Assembly (NCBI GenBank): GCA_037074765.1
Contig: JBAMDO010000062.1
Span: forward strand, 189,501 to 253,500
Source of the DNA: Mansonella perstans
Lineage: Eukaryota; Nematoda; Chromadorea; Rhabditida; Onchocercidae
Direction: 5' to 3'
Length of the DNA: 64,000 nucleotides
Shown: positions 48,572-61,000 of the stretch, piece by piece
Layout of the letters: each line of letters starts with the position of its first letter
Numbering within the stretch: position 1 is the first letter of the stretch
The notes under the pieces: model-generated
The model's input: the letters and a program-made list of their open reading frames with translations, nothing else
What the model was told of the DNA's origin: nothing
Databases searched by the model: none
Program-made: the position numbers and the translations under genes

Positions 48572-51500
48572 ACAGATGAATCAATTGTTGTGTTTCTTTT
48601 TTTTGAATGTTCTCTCTTCGTTATTGATTCTTAACTTTTACTGTATATTCTCTTTTGCTGTTGGATTTTTTTTTTTGATTTCAGTTTTAATTTTTTCACA
48701 AGAAAATTTTAAAAACTGCACTTTTTGTTTCAACGAAAAGGAATGCCGGAAAATTAATAGATTGTCTTCGTTCTTCATTCTTCCCTCATTCCTCGCTATT
48801 TTCTAAGATTTTTTGTTTGGTTTAATGTCGAAATTTTTAACGCTTAAAATCATTAAAATCATTCACAAAAGAATTTTCCATTCTTTCAAATATTATTAAT
48901 GTTGCAAATTCAACAAATGACTATTTTGAATTTCTGTTGTATTCTGTTCCCTTCTATCATATATTCTCTTATATTTTAAAAAATTTAATTATTTGTTTTT
49001 TTTCGCATAATTTAATTCTAACAATTAAAAATTTTTTATTATAAAATTGTAATTTGTCCCTTTGATTTCTCTGTTTAGTCATTTATCAATTGCAAGTTTC
49101 TTCTATTGGACACTAAGAAATATTTTGAGGAAAGATTGAAAAGCTAAAATTTAATTTATAGATGTCGACATAGATTGTATTGCAAAATTTTCCCAAAAGA
49201 AAAAAATGCTCGCACAACGAGATATGTTCAATCGATATCGGGCTACTGAGAAAAAATATTTGTATATTTTTAAGTGGATACAAAAATATATCCAAGATAT
49301 CTGTATTAGTAATTAATTATTCAGTATCTCCTGAAGAACAAACTGGAAGTAACCGATTGTAATTAAAAAAATGATTAGATGAATTTAATCAGTGAACAAA
49401 TTTGTGCAAAAAAAGTGAAAATTTTCTGCAACGTATGGAAAATGTATCAAGTCTGACTAAACAGCAGTCTCTTAACTGACCGACCTACCGTAATAAATTG
49501 CAAATTTATTGTGCAATAGTACTTTTCAAATATTTTTTTTAGTTGCTAAAATAATCCGAATACATTCGCAGGACAAATAGTTTGAAGAAAAATTTTCTGG
49601 TTTTCCTTTTTTCCATTTTTTTGCTTACGAATTTTTTCTTTGCCCCTTTCTGCAATGCTTAACAAATTTAAGATCTTTTTAAATAAGATTTTTTATTTAT
49701 TAGTGTTATTCAGAAACAGTGAAGCAAACATGGATGGAGAAGTTTATCCATAAGGAAAAGATAATAATGATTTTTTAAATGAACAAAAAAGTATCAATGA
49801 GTTGGTGAGATCACTTGAACGATCGATTTGATCCCAGACAAAGATAGCTAAATGTCTTCATGATATTATCCAAAGTAAGATATATGATGATAAAGAATGA
49901 TAAATTGATTTTTATCAAATAAAAAAAAGAAATATTAAGATTGAAATCAAAAAAGACAAACAATGAGGAAAATTGTGATAATTAGGTATTGCAACATAAC
50001 GATCGGATGAACGGCATGGAGCATCTCTTATAGCAACATTCCTCTGCCACATCCTCCAATAATTTTTTTTCATTCACAACTTTTTCACTGTCTGAAAGTT
50101 CATTTTTTAATTGTGACGATAAAATTTACTGGTTTTATAGGAAGACTAATCCACTCCACAATTACTTAGGTAGTGCTCAAACAAGATAAAGGCTGATAGA
50201 ATGATAGGCTTGAGCTTTCGAAGTGCTATTTGAAATTCTAGATATAAACAAGTCGAAGTTTAATTTTTAACTGCTCTCAGAATATGAAAAATAATCAGAA
50301 TGAAGTCAAATTATGAAAAGTATTTCTACATTTATTTCAAAATTTTCAAAAATTATCGACGATGCACCAGTAAAACTGGCCTTGAAATGATCTTTCCTTT
50401 GATTAATAAATGAGAACTTGACAATTTCTAACTGTCAAAAAAAAAAACAGTAGAAATTATTACTACCACTGTATGGCGAGGATATGCCGATTTGAATACA
50501 TCCATTACAAGTTATCAAAATGAGTGATGACATTCGATCGATGCAGATACCAGTGGGAAGAGCCGCTTTGGACTTCTGTAGTCCAATAATGCCAAAGAAG
50601 ACGAAGATAATCACAGTTGGACACTCCATCATTCTGATGGACTGATGGCGAATTACTGTTATTTACTGCAACTGATATTTAAATTTTACACAAATAACAA
50701 TTTGATCATAGAATACTACTCAGTCAACGAAAAAGCTAATAGTGAAATTCAATTTGCAACAGAAAGACTAATAAATATTGTATTGTTAAGAAGCCAGTAT
50801 AGGTCATATGAACTAAAAAGTTCACTGATATTAATTAACAAAGTTTGGAATACAAGACAATACAAGTATTACAGTCTTCAACGACACTATTTAAGGAGTC
50901 TATTTTAACTCCGATTAAAATTAAAATCATAATATATAGAGCAGACAAAGCCTCCAATTGTAGCAAATGATCAAACAAACTTTGCATAAATTATGGAGCG
51001 AGAAATGTTGACATTATAACTTTGATACTGTAGCTGCTTGGTGTTAAATAAGATGTTCAATGAAAATGAAATATACTTTTGCGGTGAGGCAAAAAATAAT
51101 TCAATAGGAGTAACAAATAACAAAATGAAAAAAAGAATATATCGGACTTAGGCACAAAAGTCACAAAAAAACGAGGTGAAATTGGTTTTTTTTAAACTAT
51201 TGATCGTCTCAGTGATAGCATCTACGAGTCGTATCTCACTCAGTATTACTAACAGGAACTAAATGGATGATTCAGGAAGACGAAAACATCAATGATAAAG
51301 GTTTTCAAGGCTCATAATTAAGGGCAAAAAGTAATCGAGGAGAGGCGAATTTGAAAATGCGCTCATCTATCATTAGTTGAAATGAGAAGATCACATTTGA
51401 AGTTCAAATGAGAGTATTCATTTCGTTATTTTTAAAATTACATGCATATATTTTACATATAATTATATTTATAATTACATTCATATACAGTAAGTTTATA

Positions 51501-52360
51501 AATTTTTTCTTTCATTTTTTTGACGCTTTATATTTTTTTGTTGCGTCATAATAACGTGACATTATTAAGAAGGACAACTCAAATGTGGCTAATGATAGGA
51601 AAGTGCCATCAAAATGAAAGCGCGCAAGAAAATGCAAATGAATGAATAAATTGTCGAAGAACGAAATACAAATCGGTGAGATGGAAGAAATTATGTACCG
51701 AAAAAAAGTGAACAGAAAGGAATGAACTATTTTTTGAAATGCATTTAAATGATATCATTCATGATGTGAGAGAAAATATGATAAAAGGTTGTTTCAGTTA
51801 CTATTTCGACGTTTGTTCAAATTTTTTTTTTAAACAATGAGCTAGGCTAAAATTCAAAAAAAAAAGTCGTAGTTTTAAAGTACATGTGAAGAACTTTTGC
51901 ACTTAGTATTTTTTTAAATTTAAAAAAAGAAATGAAATAACGAAATGAAAGAATCATTCATTCGTTAAGTTAAATTGCAATAAATCAGAATTGAAATAAA
52001 TTTCAAGAAAAAAAACAAAATTTATCATGTTAAAATTTGTCAACAAAGATAATTTCCTAATTGGAATTTCAATTGTAGTTTACATCTCATCTTGTAGATA
52101 AAACAAATGAGATATTAGCTAAGCAATTAACCATTGCCATTTAATGATTGTGTTCATTAAGGTGTGCACCTTGTTGAGGAATTCATTTAAAACAATTTTC
52201 AGCAATCATACTGAATTAATAAAGCAACGGTTGCATAGATAGTGTAGTTTTTTTAAGGCGCAAATGTTAATCATTTTTTGGATGGATAAAAATTTTTCAA
52301 GCTTAAAGTTTTCAGTCAGCTAATTAAGCATATGGCATCATGATTAATGAAATGATGGAT

Positions 52361-52570
52361 GAGTTTTTCAGAAAAACTTATAGTAAATATAATAGTTGTT
52401 GCATATCAAACTTAAATAGAGTAAAGAATGGAAAGATGCAATAATTATGTAAAATAGAACAGCATGTAGCTTCTACTAATTAATGCCCACAGTGATCGTT
52501 TCCAAACAAATTGTATTAAGTTTGATAGCAACAACTATTCATGTTTACTATAAGTTTTTCTGAAAACTAT
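52361..52570. repeat. Imperfect inverted repeat, arms about 50 bases, spacer about 100
   Basis: The left arm (52361-52415) contains CAGAAAAACTTATAGTAAA then AATAGTTGTTGC and ATCAAACTTAA. The reverse complement of 52516-52570 reads the same with a few mismatches and one or two small indels. It could be a short non-autonomous (MITE-like) element or a long RNA hairpin. No target-site duplication was identified. Confidence 0.75.
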
Positions 52571-53666
52571 ATATAATCATTACGTTTTGAGGACATTATT
52601 GATGACAATTTGTTAACGCATAATACCAGAAATGTTAGGATTAAATAAAACAATGTTTCAATATCTCATAGTATTTAATGAATTAATAGTTAATATGACG
52701 AACAAATCTCCAATCAGGATATTATCAATGACAGCTTACTTGATAACAAATCATTCAAAGTAAGAAAAACAAAAAAAGCGGATGAAGGAAATTGTAGTAA
52801 AATTAGCAGTGAAGTTTTTTTTTTTGAGTAAATTAAATATCGAAAGGGAATTTACAAAATAAATGCTTCTGGAAACTTTCTGGAAAAATTCTGGAAATTT
52901 TAACTTAATCAAACGAAAGGATTCTCAAATTATTCCGTTGCTAATAATACAATCACATGTTGGTTATTGCCGAGTGTCAGTTTCAGAGGAGAAAGATTCA
53001 TCTGTTGATCTAACAGTAAATGAACGCGCAATTCAATTACAAATTTGATTTTCAATCATTCCCTTGACTTTAGATATATTCAGTTTTCATTGATTGAACT
53101 AATCAGTAGCTTTACAGGAATAATGTAAATGATTAAAGCCACTGATTGTTTTAATAATGACCAAAGGAAATCGATAACATGTGCAGCTATTTATTATTAT
53201 TGATTACAAATTTTGAGATATTTAAAAAAATTGTTTATATGTATTATCGATCATTTTAAAATTTCGAATTTTGATTCGATGTGACCATTATAAAGTAATT
53301 TTCACTCACAACTTGTCACCTAACAATGTATTTTGCATCCAAACTAATATTTTTTTTTCATCCAAATTATTATTATTACAATTATTGCTACAAAAATCAA
53401 ATGTTAAAGTAAAAGGTAGTGGGAAGCAAAATGATCATTCATTTGTGTGATTTATTCGACTTCTGATGACATTAATAAAGCAAATATTTCGCTTCATACT
53501 GAAATAAAATTGCCGTAACATGAAAGTTATTGTTAAAATGAATAAAAAGAAAATAAGTTGAATTTCAGAATTAAATTTTTAATTTGTAGAAATTGGATTT
53601 TAATTAAAGTCATAAGATTTTTAATTTAAGTCATAATCATCTCCTCGCTTCTTCCAATTCAGATGG

Positions 53667-53691
53667 TTTTTTTTTTTTTTTTTTTTTTTTT
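53667..53691 (+). repeat. Poly(T) run of 25
   Basis: Uninterrupted homopolymer in the intergenic region; a similar T25 run lies at 36960-36984 in a KIDINS220 intron. Confidence 0.9.
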
Positions 53692-54825
53692 AAACTGAAT
53701 TTTTTTAATAATTTTTCAAATGAATTTTTGAAGTGTAAAAGTTTCAATGTCATATTTTAATGAATCTAACGAAAGATTTGACTGCAATTAAATTTTAAAA
53801 CTCTATTCTATCATGCTTCTGCATTCATTTCAATGTTTTCTCATTTAATGCAAGTTATAATCAAAGGCTAGAAATTCAGAAGTTGGAAATTGAAAAGGAA
53901 TAAGAATTCAAATTTAAGAACTAGAAATGAAATGAATGAAACATTATTGCAAATGTGATGACAAAAATTGTGCTTGTTGTGCTAGGAGCTTTTCCTGTAT
54001 AAAGCAAGCATCTAAGCAACAATTTTCACCAAAATATTCTTTTCTAAAAATTGCAAATTTGGAAATTGAAACTTTTCTTTTAATCTAACAATGATAAATT
54101 TATCTATGCTAAAAACATTTGCAACTTCTTTAATTTTTATTTCATTTTCTTTGAATGAATTAGAAGTGATAAAAAAGTTTTATTAAAATTCCAAAATATT
54201 TGTAAATGTTATAAGTTAAAATTAAATTAGAATAAATATATGTTGCTTCATAGAAGTCATAGTAAATAATTGAGCCCAACTGTCCAATAATTAATCAAAG
54301 TATCGTAATAAAATGATTTTATTTCTGTTATTGTAAAATCTCTGATATCTCAAATGAATTCTTCCCGCATCACTGAAACTAATTATTGCACTGTGACCAC
54401 ACTGCTGTGATTATCGGAGAGAAGTTGGTTTGCTACACTGTAATCGTTGTTTGTAGAAATATTATGAGTTTTTGAGAAGAGCAAAAGATTGAGTATAAAT
54501 ATAGAGACCATTTAAGTAATGGAATTAAGAGATGAAGAAAAATGTAAGAGTAAGAGGAAAGAGATGACGGAAGATGTCGAAATAAAATGAATATAATTCA
54601 GTAAAAGATGTAGGTTGACAGTTAGCAAAGAAAAAAACGAATCTTTCGAAGTGTAGAAATTGATGAGAGTACAATTATATAAAAGTTAATTTGTCAAAGA
54701 CGCAGAGAAACAATTGGGAAATTTCCTGAGGCGTAGACTTGAGCAATCCGTGGTAACTTAAAATCGGGATTCGAAGTTCTTCGGGAGATTCAGGGGGTTT
54801 CTCAGGATTGTCAGGGGTCAAAGGG

Positions 54826-55001
54826 TTCTAGAAATACGTGCAAGCGGATTCTAAGTGGTTGAGATTCTAAACGGATTCTAAGATTATAAGCTTCTAGAAA
54901 TACGTGCTGTTCGGGAATGGTGAAGAAATGTTTGTTATCCGTTATCATCTGAAATCAGTGATTTTTTGAAGGTATATGATTATAAGCACGTATTTCTAGA
55001 A
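54826..55001. repeat. Three copies of TTCTAGAAATACGTGC upstream of Aquarius
   Basis: Two direct copies (54826-54841 and 54892-54907) and one inverted copy (54986-55001) of the same 16-mer lie within 180 bases, the last ending 24 bases before the start codon. The second and third are flanked by GATTATAAG in the same orientation on both. Short GATTCTAA units also recur at 54846-54880. Each 16-mer contains the palindrome TTCTAGAA, a TTCnnGAA arrangement like half of a heat-shock element, so a promoter role is possible but unproven. Confidence 0.8.
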
Positions 55002-55025
55002 GAAAAAATTAACTTCTGCACAAAA

Positions 55026-58000
55026 ATGACAGTTGGAAGTATTTTGACGACAGAAGCTATCCAGGAGGATCATTTGATGCAGGCAAGTTGAATTAATTCA
55101 AGACCAAGACTTGTTCTCAAAAATGGGATTTATCAGTAGTTCTAGGCATTCTTTGTATTAAGGAAAAGATATCTGGTAAGACAGTCTGATTTCTAGCAAG
55201 AAAAATTGTTTGTTCCATATGCCATGAAATATTGCTTTTTGTCGTAATATTTTGCGCACTTAATAAGTGCTTCTGATGATTTAAGGAATTAATTAACTTA
55301 ATAAAAATCTAACAGATGATTTTTCTTATTGTGATAGATTTTCTTCACATATTTTTTATCAGTCTGATGTTTTTCTCGAACTTTAGATAGCTCGACAATA
55401 TTGGGCGCCATATTCACTTGACTATCGTCCGTTTGATTGCAATTTAATCGATACAATTTATGAAAATGAATTAGCACAAAGCTCTTTCATGCAAAAAAAA
55501 GTCGTCGTATTGGAATTCAGGTTCCTTTCATTTTTTTTCATCAAGAAGTTCATGAAAGTTCCCAATGTAAAAAATATACGATTTCTATAAATTTATTGAA
55601 AGTCTTTATTTTAAGCTCTTTTTTGAAATATAAAAAAGATATGTATAAGAGACATATGTAGACTGGGTAGACAAGCATTTAAACGCTGATTTGGGAAAGT
55701 AAAGCATTGTAAGCTTGTATTACTCCTCTTATTTTGATATATTCTTTAATCCTTGTCTTTAAGACTGCTTTTTACTATCAATCCTCCAGTTTTTATCATC
55801 AGAAATTATTCCTAATTTCTCTGCTTCCTTTCCTCTTCGTTCGACATATTTCTCATTGTTTGGTTATGATTACTGTGTTTACTAATAAAGATGAATTAAA
55901 GAAAAAAGAAGTACCGATGTAAATCGTAAATTTCAGTCAGTACCTCGAGCGGTATCTTTGGCCGAATTTTATTGCAGAGAAGGCTAATAACCATTATGTC
56001 ATGTCCATCGTAATTATGCTTAACGTGAAATTTCGAGAAAGGATTCCAGTTTGGAGTGTAATTTGTATTTTCTTTTTTCCTTTATTCAAAACCTTCAGCT
56101 ATCATTTGTTGATAAGTGACACTACTTAAAATGTTTAGTTTAAGGTATGTGTTGAGATCTATGTTAGGGAGCACTGAGAGTTTTTTTTTTTACATGTTCT
56201 ATTTTTGCTACCACATATTCAAAGATTTTAAACAAAAGGTCTTTCTGTAAAAAGTTCTGACACACCAGCTGGAGTAAGGCATTTTGATAAGAAAGCAGTA
56301 CTCATTTTCTTGCTATCAGATATTTGGTATTCGAGTTGTGATATTTCAGTGCATCATTGAGCGTTCGGCTCAATTTCCTCTTTTCTTTCGAAGAATATTG
56401 CACCTTGTTTTGGACACTGGACAAGTCACATTATTGGAACGGTCCGCAATTATTAAATTCCTGATCAATTGCTTCAATTCAGTGGCAAGTATTTCTTTCC
56501 ATTTCGTCATTTATTTATAGGTTGTGTAACAGTTTGATTATTAGTATATAGAATAAAATGATTTGATCTTTGCAGTCGTAAAATTTTTCCAAGCTACTGG
56601 GAGATAATACAGGGATACATTTACTTCATATCGAAAGATCGGGGCGAGAAATTGAACTCTTTATTTCTAGTACAGTTGGTAATATAATTCATCAAAGACT
56701 ATAAATGATCCAAAATTGCAGGAAGTGGATTTGGTGAGAAAAGAAGTGATGAAAATAATTTCACTTACAATGTGGTCCAATTTGCTTCCAGTTGGTTTTT
56801 AATCTTCGCCTTGCTTTACTCTGTCTCCCTCCGCCAAGTGTTATAACATCTTTTGATGTCATATTTTTTAAAAATATGGGTTTGTTATTCTCAGAGTTTA
56901 GAAGCTCATTCGCAATTTTTAGATCCAAAGAGAAGATCTTTTCCAAGCAAATCCGAAATTGCGGAAGATATGGAACAAGTCCGAAACAAAGGCAGCCTCA
57001 GCAACAGATGAGGAAAAGGAATTATTAACTTTCGAACGTACATTTATGTGGAATTTGCTACAAATCTTCAAGCAAACGCTAACAGATGTTGATGATGAAT
57101 CTAGCGGTATACTTTATGTTCTGCTTTTAAACATTAAATTCATAATAAATTCACTACGTTTAAATTATATAACATCTTTCAATTTTTCTTTTTCTTTTCC
57201 TTCAATGCTTCAATTTTTTAAGAAGTGGGAATTGACGGCATACATTTTTTGGAACATTGTTTGCAGCTATTTATTGATCTGGAATCTTTTTTGACCACAA
57301 GGTACGTCGTTTCAGTGGTGTTTGAATTGCCTCTCTTGTCATCAGATCTTAAATATTACTTAAGCAATTTAGTAAGCGTGTAGTTAAGTTTTCTAGAAGG
57401 CATCATATTAATTTGACTACGATTAAGAAGCTAGAAAATATATGGGTGGAGTTGTTGCGTAGGTGTTCGGAATATTGGATTATTTTTTTAATACTTATCT
57501 TATTATATATTAAAAATGCACTTCATTGACGTCCCACAACATCACAAAGTGCTAATTCTTATACATTTAGGATGTGACCTTAGAATTAGTAATAAGATAA
57601 ATGCAAAATTATATGAATTCGTCTTATTTTGATTATGCTTTTTAGATCCTAGGAATGGCAGTTTCTATATTGCATGGTCCAGTCACTAAAATAAGACACT
57701 CTTATCCGAAAACACATATTTTCTGATTTAAAATTTTTTTTTATCTAATTCTTATCTTGCAGGCGCTTCTTTAATGCTATATTACATGCAAGTAATATAT
57801 TGATAAACTGTATACTGTCTTCGTTAATAACTACAGAAGTTGGAGGATTATTTTGTCAACTGGTCACAATGCTGAAGTTTTATTCACATTTTGAGATCGA
57901 CGATGTCACCGGTGAGCCGCTCACGCATAGCCAAGTACGTTAACTTCGCTTGTAAAAAATTTCTTGTTAGTCTCTCAGGTGTTCCAGTTTTTATATTAAT

Positions 58001-61000
58001 ATTGCTACCTTTTTGTTTACATTAAAACGATTATTTTAGATGTCTGAAATGCACTATACGTATATTATGAAACTACAGAAAGCCGCCTTCAAATATTTCA
58101 GGTTGTTTTGAACATTTAATTTTAATGCGCTTTATTTGGGACTTAGTAGTTTCAAAACATAAGACCTTATTATCGACTTTATCAATAATTAAAAATGCAT
58201 TGCATTTGGTTGGCCCATACGTGAAATGCCGTATTTTAGCTCGTGAGAAAGCTGGATGAATTAGTTAACTTTCTGATCGCAAATGTAAAATTATATAATG
58301 CTTTATATATTTTAATCACTAGTCCGTTAGGTGATGTATTTCACTGAATTGATCAGTTAATTGTAATCTGTTGTATCCTTCAATTTATTAATGTGATTAT
58401 TAACAAATCTGTCTCTTTTCCAGGGAAAGCATGTCTGATTTTTATTTGTTGAATGTTAATGCCGTTGATACAAGAAAAGCTTTGATAAAGCAATTTTCAT
58501 CCATGAGGTATATTTTTTATTATATCATTGTTGAAACAAACATAGTAAAATTAAAATTTCATAGAAGCATTATAACATTATGTTTATTCTGAATAACTTC
58601 TTCATTTAGATATTTTAATTTTGTTCAGATAACTAACAAGCTGCTTCTTTTCAGTCAGTCGGAACTGTATAAATTTGCCGAATATCTACATTTAGTACCT
58701 TCGCAAGAATCCAATTTAGATATTTCATCCAGTTACGAAAAGGATTATCTTACTGAAATGATTGTAAGTATTACGGAAAATTTCTTGTTGTGGAATATTT
58801 ATTCTTGACGCTATAAACAGAGCTAGCGAATAATGTAGATAGAACCGATCGCTGAATTGATTTCTGGGTGCTAGTAGAAAATTTTGGGAGGAGTTTGGAG
58901 GAGCAGTTATCTATCGTAGGGAAAAACTGCGAATCCACCACTCCAAGTGATTGATTCTTTTGTTTTTATGGGAATTGGTCTACAGCATTATCATAAAGTA
59001 CAAATTTGTATATATGATATATATAGTTAGTAGGTGCCTCTAGGAGTCTATATCGTATAGATCTATGATATAGACTCTTAGGTGATGCTTTGGTAAATAA
59101 TAAATAATAACAAGGAGCTGTTAAAACAGATTTACAATAAGACGATAAAGTTCAAATTCAAGTATCACAAATCAGTATAACTCTCACCAAAACACTTGTT
59201 TAAATAATTGCTTCGGATTTTCCCAACAATAAATATCTCTTCAAAGTGTTCATTTGTTCCCTTTGATGATTGTTGCGAAAAGAATTTTCAATGAAGGGAA
59301 TCAGTAGTATTAATAACTTCATTTTTTATGTCCTTAAGACTGAAAAATCCAAAACCATGTATCTATTAAAATTGTAATCTTTAACGTGGAAACTCCATGC
59401 ATCGGTAAATTTTTAGTTTTAGTTGAAAAACATCAAAATAATCTTAAATTAAATTTTTTTGTTGAATTTAGGTGCAAATATGAAGTGTTTTGTTCCTAAT
59501 TTCTGATTTCTAGATAACTATTTTTGCGAATTTCAGACATCACGCTGTGAGCGACGCATCAATCAGTTACAGCAACTCAATGAACAACCGCTTTATCCTA
59601 CCGAAAAAGTTATTTGGGATGAAAATCTTGTCCCATATGATCAATATAATGGTGAAGGTAAGAAATCGAAATTTTTCCTTTTTCTGAATTTATGTTTGGA
59701 CATGAGGAGGAAGTTCTTACTAACTTTGGTAGGAGTTGATTTAAAACTCTTGCGGCTTTTAAATGTTCTTTATCTTTGTTTTAAATTTGAATTTGCATGC
59801 GTTCTTTTTCTTCTATTTTAGGTGTACTTGCATTGAATAAATTAAATATCCAGTTTTTGACATTTCACGATTATTTACTTCGCAATTTCAATCTTTTTCA
59901 ATTGGAATCAACATGTAGGTTGTTACGCCAATTCTTTTTATGGTTAAGAGTTCTTGGAGATTAATGATTTTTTTCTTCGACCTGTTATTTGCAATTTTTA
60001 TCACTCTTCGATGAAATCCTTTAGCAGTTTTGCTTAGTTTCATTAAACATAACATGTTTTAAAGTATGCAGTGGCAACGAATGGAAGTTTGATGATTTAT
60101 AGTATTTTGGGAGTTGACATTGAATCGATATTAAACTCAGTAACTGACACTCTGAAAAACAATTTATTAGCTTTTAAAGGCTGCAAAAGGTGGAATGTAA
60201 AACGATTTCTTAAAAACTTGATATATATATATATATATATTTGGATATATAAATTATTTGAGTATACATTTATATATATACTTTCTTATCAAAATTTAAT
60301 TACTAGTGTACTTCAGACGAAATTCGCCAGGATATCGAGGATGCTGTATTCCGTTTGAAGCCATGGGCACATGAATCTAATTCAAATGAAACTGTTTGGG
60401 GTGGGTGGGCACGAATGGCTTTGCCATTAGTCGAATTTCAGGTTTCTTTTTTTGAAGTCCCTTGAATACATTAGTAAAACTTAAAATTTGATCTTTTCAT
60501 TCTAGTAAATTAGTAATTTTTCCTTTATCATCAGTACTTCATTACTTCAGATTGTCGAGGTTGGTAAACCTCTTATTGGTGAAAAAAGCCCAGCCGTTGT
60601 CAAGGCAGATCTGACCATCAGTTTACCAAAACGAACAGATATTCGTGCGGAATGGGAAGGTTGACAATTTTTACAGATATTTTTAAGCTAATGTTAATAA
60701 AATATCGACTGTTTTGTTGTTCTTGGTATTCTGTGTGGATTTTTTATGATGTCATATTTATGCTTTCTACACTCCTGACTAATTTTGTCCAAGACGGTCG
60801 GTATTACCGGCAATTCTTGGCAATTGGAGGATTAAATAAATCGCAAGTGCATTGATCTTATATTTTTCGGTATATGATTCAGTCATTATTAGGAAAGACT
60901 CATCATACATGCACTGTTTGAAAAAAATTTTAATCTTTTAAATTTAAATTTTAAAAGAACGATGTTATGAGAAGTGGAAGCATTCAAGAGTTTATAAATA

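Larger units (their letters stand above)
48572..55025. other. Gene-poor intergenic region, TMEM231 to Aquarius
   Basis: About 6.5 kb of AT-rich sequence in which I find no exon with a recognisable family motif on either strand. It contains a roughly 50-base inverted repeat (52361-52570), a T25 run (53667-53691), a GC-richer patch with an open frame at 50435-50640, and repeated TTCTAGAA-centred elements at 54826-55001. Several open frames exist (for example 50645-50908 + and 52863-53048 +), but their composition is that of random AT-rich DNA. A fast-evolving gene or a non-coding RNA cannot be excluded without transcript data. Confidence 0.6.

Noticed and set aside
50645..50908. 87-codon open frame on the + strand
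   Set aside because: Tyrosine-, asparagine- and leucine-rich translation typical of AT-rich noncoding DNA, with no family motif or splice context. A retrotransposon origin was considered, but no catalytic motif is visible.
52863..53048. 61-codon open frame on the + strand
   Set aside because: Slightly more coding-like composition, but isolated, without splice partners or recognisable domain.
48572..55025. A hidden exciting system in the large gene-free region
   Set aside because: I looked on both strands for P-loops, transposase or polymerase motifs, tRNA, periodic repeats or CRISPR-like arrays and found only short inverted and direct repeats.
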